From Nemertoderma westbladi (lineage: Eukaryota > Xenacoelomorpha > Nemertodermatida > Nemertodermatidae), in NCBI GenBank assembly GCA_032718475.1, contig JAUCBJ010005734.1, positions 21,918 through 85,917 of the forward strand: DNA of 64,000 nucleotides, given 5' to 3'. This document shows, piece after piece, positions 54,904 through 64,000 of this stretch; within the stretch, counting starts at the first letter, position 1; each line of letters opens with the position of its first letter. The translations under genes were made by a program, and so were the position numbers. Under the pieces are notes generated by a model. The model saw only the letters and a list, made by a program, of their open reading frames with translations, was not told where the DNA came from and did not search any database.

Positions 54904-55310
54904 ACTCGCATCCAGAGTTACAAGAAGTTCATAGACAACCATATGAATATAAAGCCAGAGAACGCGAGTTGGAAAGAACCATCAAACCGAGGAAATTTCT
55001 CACTACTCATGGTCAACCTACCGCTCTCGTGCAAACGACACGTCAGGGACCAGTAAGAGCTGCTGTCTTGAAATGCGCTCTAAAGGTTGTTCGACCTCGT
55101 TCCACTGAGGTTGATATCGATCAACCGGGTACCTCGACCGGCGGATACACCGACCATAACCCTAAACCTTCCAATGCAATTGTATTGCACCCCTCACCCA
55201 GGAGTTATAGCCCTCCTAGTAAAGTGGCTCGCCCCAAAGAGAAAAGGACTCTTGCTAGCCTCAAAAAAAAAAAAAAACTTTGTAAACGCCGTTCACGTAA
55301 GAAGGACTAA
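54876..55310 (+). pseudogene. Accessory protein, basic tail, element 3
   Basis: Frame 3 continuation. Arg/Lys/Pro/Ser-rich, ending SPPSKVARPKEKRTLASL, a lysine run encoded by an A-rich stretch (55265-55278), and CKRRSRKKD before TAA 55308-55310. Comparable in position and composition to the element 1 tail, and likely nucleic-acid binding or a nuclear localisation signal. The A run is a slippage-prone site. Confidence 0.55.
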
Positions 55311-55388
55311 TCGTTTAGAATATTTTTATATTTTAGAAACTGTGATTTTTTATATTTTATAGAATTAAATCCCATTTTCTGGGATCGG

Positions 55389-56221
55389 TGTAAAAGCTTT
55401 TGCGGACATAACAAGTCATTTTTCCCCGCAATGCGCAGTGTAGGTGCTTTAGCGGACATAACAAGTCATTTTGCCGCAATGCGCATAATACTCTAAAAGA
55501 TTGGAGCTCAGATGACGATATCTGTCAGCTGATTTCCTGTAGACGTGGAACCTCCTTGTTCTGCTCAGCCAATCAGAGCGATTTTCACTTTATTTCTGAC
55601 AGAGGCCTATGGAAAACCGCGCAATGCATTACGGTCTTTGTTTACCTTTCTGAGCCTCAGAACCGGCTTGGAATTCTTCTGTACTTCTGTTTTGGAAGTT
55701 TCAGACTTTGGCCTAAACATCTGATGGCTTTGATTACAAGAACGTAAAACTATTAACGCATCACACCGCAATTCAACATTGCTGCACATGGAACACTGCA
55801 TAAGTAACACATACTGACTGTTCACCGCATTATTTTGCTTCTGTTATTAATTGTTGTTATATTGATGTATATTGCTGATATATTTGGAGAATACCGATAA
55901 ATAATCATAAAACCCCCAATCTTCTTGATTACTGAAGGTGAGAGGAACAGGTTTACCGGTAGCAACTGCGACTTACATTATAGTGGTTTTTTGTGTGAAT
56001 TAAATGCTATTTCATAATCCCTACATGTGTCAGTTGCGATCCTCCTTATATATGATCAAATTCAGTGACGGTCGGCAGATCAGTGCGAAGTAGTGTGAAG
56101 TAGTGTGAAGTCGTGTGAAGTAGTGTGAAGGTTAATAAAGCATCTCATAAAGAATGCGCTATTTACGAAACTCTGTGGCCATCTAGTTGTGATTAGTATA
56201 AGTCATAACTCTGTTTTTATA
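55389..56221 (+). mobile_element. 3' LTR of element 3
   Basis: 833 bp, nearly identical to the 5' LTR. Differences seen: T/C in GGCYTAAACA, C/A, T/A, T/G and A/T near the end, and an extra TCGTGTGAAGTAGTGTGAAG. AATAAA at 56134-56139. The first differing base after the shared block is 56222. Confidence 0.85.
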
Positions 56222-59200
56222 ACTTATGACTTATAACACGTCCGAGGACGAAATAATAGTTACGAGTACAAAATATCCGTACAAAATAACAAATAACAGT
56301 TCAATAAATGTGTTGTCTCCCTGAGAAGGTTAACAATTCTAAAAGGGTTTTGTTTGGGGGAGAGTAAAGAAAATGGGGCATGGAATTTTTGGGGGATAAT
56401 ATAAATAACGGTATTTAATACGGGCTCTATTTAAAAAAAACTCAATATTTTAGCGGGAAATAATTACAAGTAATAATACTGCAAGTAATTTAAGCGTTTT
56501 TATTTAATTTATCTATGTAAATAGACTGACCATTGATGATGTTACAGTAGAAAATTCCCTCCCTCAATATTTCGACTGCGGGCAGGTGACAGACTAATCA
56601 GTTTAATTGAATTATTACTCATTGTTGCTCTTTCTTCATTGGCGGAAGACATATTTCACGGCTCGGGTCTCAGCGAAGTCAGGCTAAGCTGATCCTCTCA
56701 TGGGGGTTTTTGTTAAATATGGTGGTACAGGAGAACATTGTAGATACATTGTGACATAGCTGTAGTTAATTTGGCAGAATGGTTGGTCAGCGTTTCTAAG
56801 AGATGGATCTACCGTTTTGTGAAACTCACTCCAAGGCACTCAGGATTTAGGCGATGCCCATTCCCACCATTTTCATTCTCATACCTCTGCCATCGGACTA
56901 TTTAACATACAAACCATTCTAGAACATATTATGTATTTTTTACATTATTATGACAACTTATCAGCGTTCTAGTGATATCTCCACAACGAGCGAGGTACCA
57001 TTTACAGCATTGCGGCCTACAGGACGGAACCCTGTAAAGTATTCATAATTTAATAGCAATAAACTCCTAAACGATCTATCGATCGATCTATCGATGAGAG
57101 CCATATTGTACTGTAAGTGTAACATTATTTACGTTACATTTGTTACAATAACTGCAAGAAATTTCTTAAAAAGGATATCAATTTCACTTATATCACTAGA
57201 GAGTGAACATTTCAATATTAAATATAATAATTTTAAGCGTTGAAAACGCAGACAAGTTTACATAATGTAACAAAATTACGCACCCAATACATCATTCAGC
57301 CATTGTGTGAAAAGGGCACTGTTCTGTTAACAGCGTTTATATTTATGTAAACCTCACTCGCTCCACTCGCTCGTTACATAAATACACTCGGGTCATAACT
57401 CTGAGAATTGCTAGTTTTCACACAATCATGTAAATAGTTTTGTATTTCAAGAATATTAGTTAAATAAATGGTTTGGCGCGTCTTCACCCGCGTCCAATCT
57501 TCGTCTGATCGGGGGAAATGAGCAGATTACAGAAACGGCAGGTTACATATGACTTTTTCTAACCAAAACATTAAACAATGTTGCTAATAATCATTTAGAG
57601 AGCGAAGCTTTCTCCGGCCGAAGTTTGCTGCGTACCAAATAAATGGCCACACAAAACATCAGAGGAAATGCAATAATGCCAATATGCCAGTCAAGTCAGC
57701 CTGCACTTTACGTACATTACTCTTGTATTCTTGTATGCCGCCTTTCCAGCGGCAACAACAAAGCAGCAAAAATATACCAATATTTGTTGATGTACAAAGG
57801 GTGCAATATTGAGGAGACACTTTTTGCAAACGCTTGCAAAGTAAGTAGTGAGAAAGTTAATTTCTCCCACCTACCGAAAAATTCGAGTGCATAATGCCTA
57901 TCTATATTTCAAAGTTTTCCTGATATCATTAAAGATTTGTAAAAAAATATAGCGGAGAGGGAGAGAGTTGCCCAGTTAAGGGGCCGCATTCGTAATTACG
58001 ATTTGTCGCTCAATTAGGATAAAAAATTTAGTGCTATATTTTTCGCAACTGTGGCTAAGTGATAACCTTGAATACAAACCAGAATAACTTCAAAATTATT
58101 TATGATGGCCTAGTCTCTGTATAGTATAGTAGCCTCCATTGCGCTAAATGAAATGGGAAACTTAAAATTTTCTAGAATAATTGTAGGCCAATTTCATAAT
58201 GTTCATGGGGAATCCTTACCTTAGTATAATTATGTAAAAATGCTGTAGCTAATATTCTAGAAAATTAATACAACTTGACGATTTCAAAAATGCTACAAAT
58301 TTCCGTACAATATAACACCATTTTCGTACAATAAACACAATTTGCGTACTATATAACACAATTTGCGTAAAAAATAAATAACACTTTTAGTAAATATTTT
58401 AATAAATAAACAGGGTAATAAATATAGTTATATTCTTCATTGTGTACTATTGTACAGGTACGCCATTTCCCGGAATATAGTTTCGTAATTCAAAGATTCA
58501 TAGTGCAGTGTTTTTCTATAGGTGCTCGATATGTATAGTCTCGGAATGTGACTAGCTGATATTTTTTACGTGAGTAATCGAATCCACCTCGTGGCGAGTC
58601 GTTTGTTTTTCCAAATTTTAACCCTTTTTACAAAGCTGTTATTTTTATTTCCGATTTTATGATGGATTTTACTTCCATGGAATTTTCTTCTTTATTGGCC
58701 TACCCTTTATACTGTATATTTATTTTATTGATATTGTATTGGCTGTAATTCATTTATTGGATTGGAAATCATATAATGAAAGAAGTAAACCAAAGATTTT
58801 ATACATCGTCGATTTGGTGTCAAAAATTTAACACTAAATAATAATTAATATTCTAGAATGAAGACAAAAAACATTAGCATTATATTCATTTCAATTTTAA
58901 TTCATTTTTGACGCCCCTTAGCCGCCAGAGCCAAAATTTATATTTTTGACATAAAAATGCTACCCATTGTGCTCGTGGTGCTTTATTTTCGGAAGTAATA
59001 ACCTGTCGTTTTTTTGGAATCAGCATGGCCGATTTCGGGAAAAAATTCGAGCAGACTTTTTGTCTTGTACTTTTTAAGAAAAATACCGCTATTTTTCAAA
59101 ATAATTTTCACTTTTTCAAAAAAAACACTGTATTTTTTGGAAAAAAGGGTTATAAAATATGAACAATTGCAAAACTAAAAAACCTGCTCGAATTTTATTA

Positions 59201-59788
59201 TTGCGCACTCTAGTAGCTTTCATTACTCGTAGCTAGCTGGCTGGGCACAGGTAATTAGCAAGCCAGGCTGGAGTGTTGATTGGGGTGGGTTGTCTGTTGC
59301 GAACTGTCCAAGACTAATTCTGCTTTCTCAATCAATAATGGCTGTGTGGAAAGAGAGGTTTATAACATTATATTTTTTTTATTATTTTACTGTTCTGAAT
59401 ATTAAAAGTGATAATTTCTGTCTGAAATTTCTCTGTCTGAAATTAAAACCTTCCATTTTAATACGATACAGTTGCTGCAGTGACCTACTGCACTATAGGT
59501 TATGTTTGCGAGGACGCTAACCACTACTCTCCAGTTATGCAGTTTTCCACTAAGGGGAAAATATCACACACAGTTAAAACCTTTTACCATTATTTATTAT
59601 TTGTAATCCATTGGAGGTGTTACTTGGTAGGTATCTACTACAACATAAAGCCTTATGTTTATTATTGTAAGTAACTGCAACTAAAACGGGATCAGTCTGT
59701 TAGTCTTATGTAAAGTTTTGTTAAGTTAATTAATTAATTTATTTATGTTTGATATTGTCCATTGATTGATTGATTGACTGTATAGAAG
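56222..59788. other. AT-rich flanking DNA, no gene found
   Basis: About 3.6 kb. Short open frames (for example 57643-57894 and 59290-59520) lack domain features or splice support. A degenerate tandem repeat of about 26 bp (TTTGCGTACTATATAACACA) lies at 58300-58390. CGATCTATCGATCGATC occurs near 57075. Nothing else is supportable. Confidence 0.4.
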
Positions 59789-59793
59789 CTTGT

Positions 59794-59833
59794 GAACTAG
59801 AAAGCCGTGGCCAAAGGCCACGGTCTTTCTAGT
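59794..59833. other. Helitron-like terminal hairpin beside microsatellite
   Basis: CTAGAAAGCCGTGGCC, AAA loop, then GGCCACGGTCTTTCTAG: a hairpin perfect except for one unpaired A. The inner CCGTGGCC/GGCCACGG stem, a short spacer and CTAG followed by T resemble the 3' end of Helitrons. The outer CTAGAAAG arms also make it look like a foldback. It directly borders the TCTA array. Confidence 0.6.

Positions 59834-64000
<4,167 letters not shown>

Larger units (their letters stand above)
53124..55310 (+). pseudogene. BEL accessory gene, element 3 (whole, broken)
   Basis: Homologue of 7100-10821, inside the LTRs of element 3. Pieces: 53124-53630, 53653-53901, 53902-54903 and about 54876-55310. Lesions: TAA 53628-53630, a frameshift near 53650, TGA 53899-53901 and a frameshift near 54880. 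The homology to the element 1 protein runs across these lesions, so an ancestral gene of about 720 codons is inferred. It lacks the exonuclease-like and triple-knuckle segments. No signal peptide or membrane span is seen, so not env. Confidence 0.75.
40380..56221 (+). mobile_element. BEL/Pao retrotransposon, element 3 (complete, 15.8 kb)
   Basis: Direct LTRs at 40380-41192 and 55389-56221 enclose a 2.1-kb leader, gag, pol and an accessory gene. The LTRs differ by five substitutions seen by eye and one 20-bp indel. The purine tract TGGGATCGG (55380-55388) precedes the 3' LTR. Target duplication is unclear: TTATA (40373-40377 and 56217-56221) would fit if the LTR is read as GGTGTAAAAG...CTCTGTTT. 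No TGG-type primer binding site is obvious after the 5' LTR. Pol has at least seven lesions despite the near-identical LTRs. Confidence 0.9.

Noticed and set aside
57643-57894. 83-codon frame in AT-rich flank
   Set aside because: No similarity, splice or domain support.

Overview
The window is repeat-dominated nuclear DNA from an invertebrate animal. Three BEL/Pao LTR retrotransposons on the + strand (Gag DUF1759, zinc knuckles, DUF1758 protease, RT, RNase H, H2C2 and rve integrase, DUF5641), a 5'-truncated LINE tail, inverted-repeat elements, four large tandem arrays and exons with GT-AG junctions all point to a metazoan. Frequent TAGGCCTA and TACCGGTA palindromes and a cysteine-rich PAN-like secreted protein weakly suggest a marine invertebrate, but I cannot name a clade.

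Layout: 1-12297 is BEL element 1, its 5' end outside the window, with broken gag-pol (1-6365), a hairpin and purine-tract region (6492-6587), a broken 3.7-kb accessory gene (7100-10821), AT-rich repeats and a probable 3' LTR (11713-12297). 12298-14986 is non-coding. 14987-22382 is BEL element 2, with multiple stops, frameshifts and a deletion in RNase H. It is followed by two minisatellites (23399-23900, 24649-25402) and an LTR-like remnant. 26650-40379 is host-like DNA: a tRNA-headed SINE-like repeat, a 775-bp inverted-repeat element with 9-bp target duplication, two minus-strand exons of a PAN-like secreted protein (30359-31704), a second inverted-repeat element, a decayed three-exon gene (35709-40198), a LINE fragment and a 2-kb satellite with higher-order structure inside its intron. 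40380-56221 is BEL element 3, complete, about 15.8 kb, bounded by nearly identical LTRs of 813 and 833 bp. 56222-59788 is AT-rich with no gene I can support. From 59789 a hairpin leads into a (TCTA)n microsatellite that fills the rest of the window.

Main result: elements 1 and 3 each carry, between pol and the 3' LTR where env would lie, a homologous accessory gene that is not env-like. The element 1 version has a CxxC...CxxH finger, a possible DEDD 3'-5' exonuclease-like segment, three zinc knuckles and a basic RG-rich tail. The element 3 version keeps the N-terminal part, finger and basic tail but lacks the exonuclease-like and knuckle segments. The LTRs of element 3 show directly that this gene is inside the transposon. 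Element 1 also holds six dispersed copies of a near-palindromic motif of about 22 bp, in coding and non-coding DNA, absent from the other two elements by eye.

Almost all element ORFs are interrupted by in-frame stops and single-base frameshifts, so coding features are described as fragments. All similarities were judged by eye without database searches.
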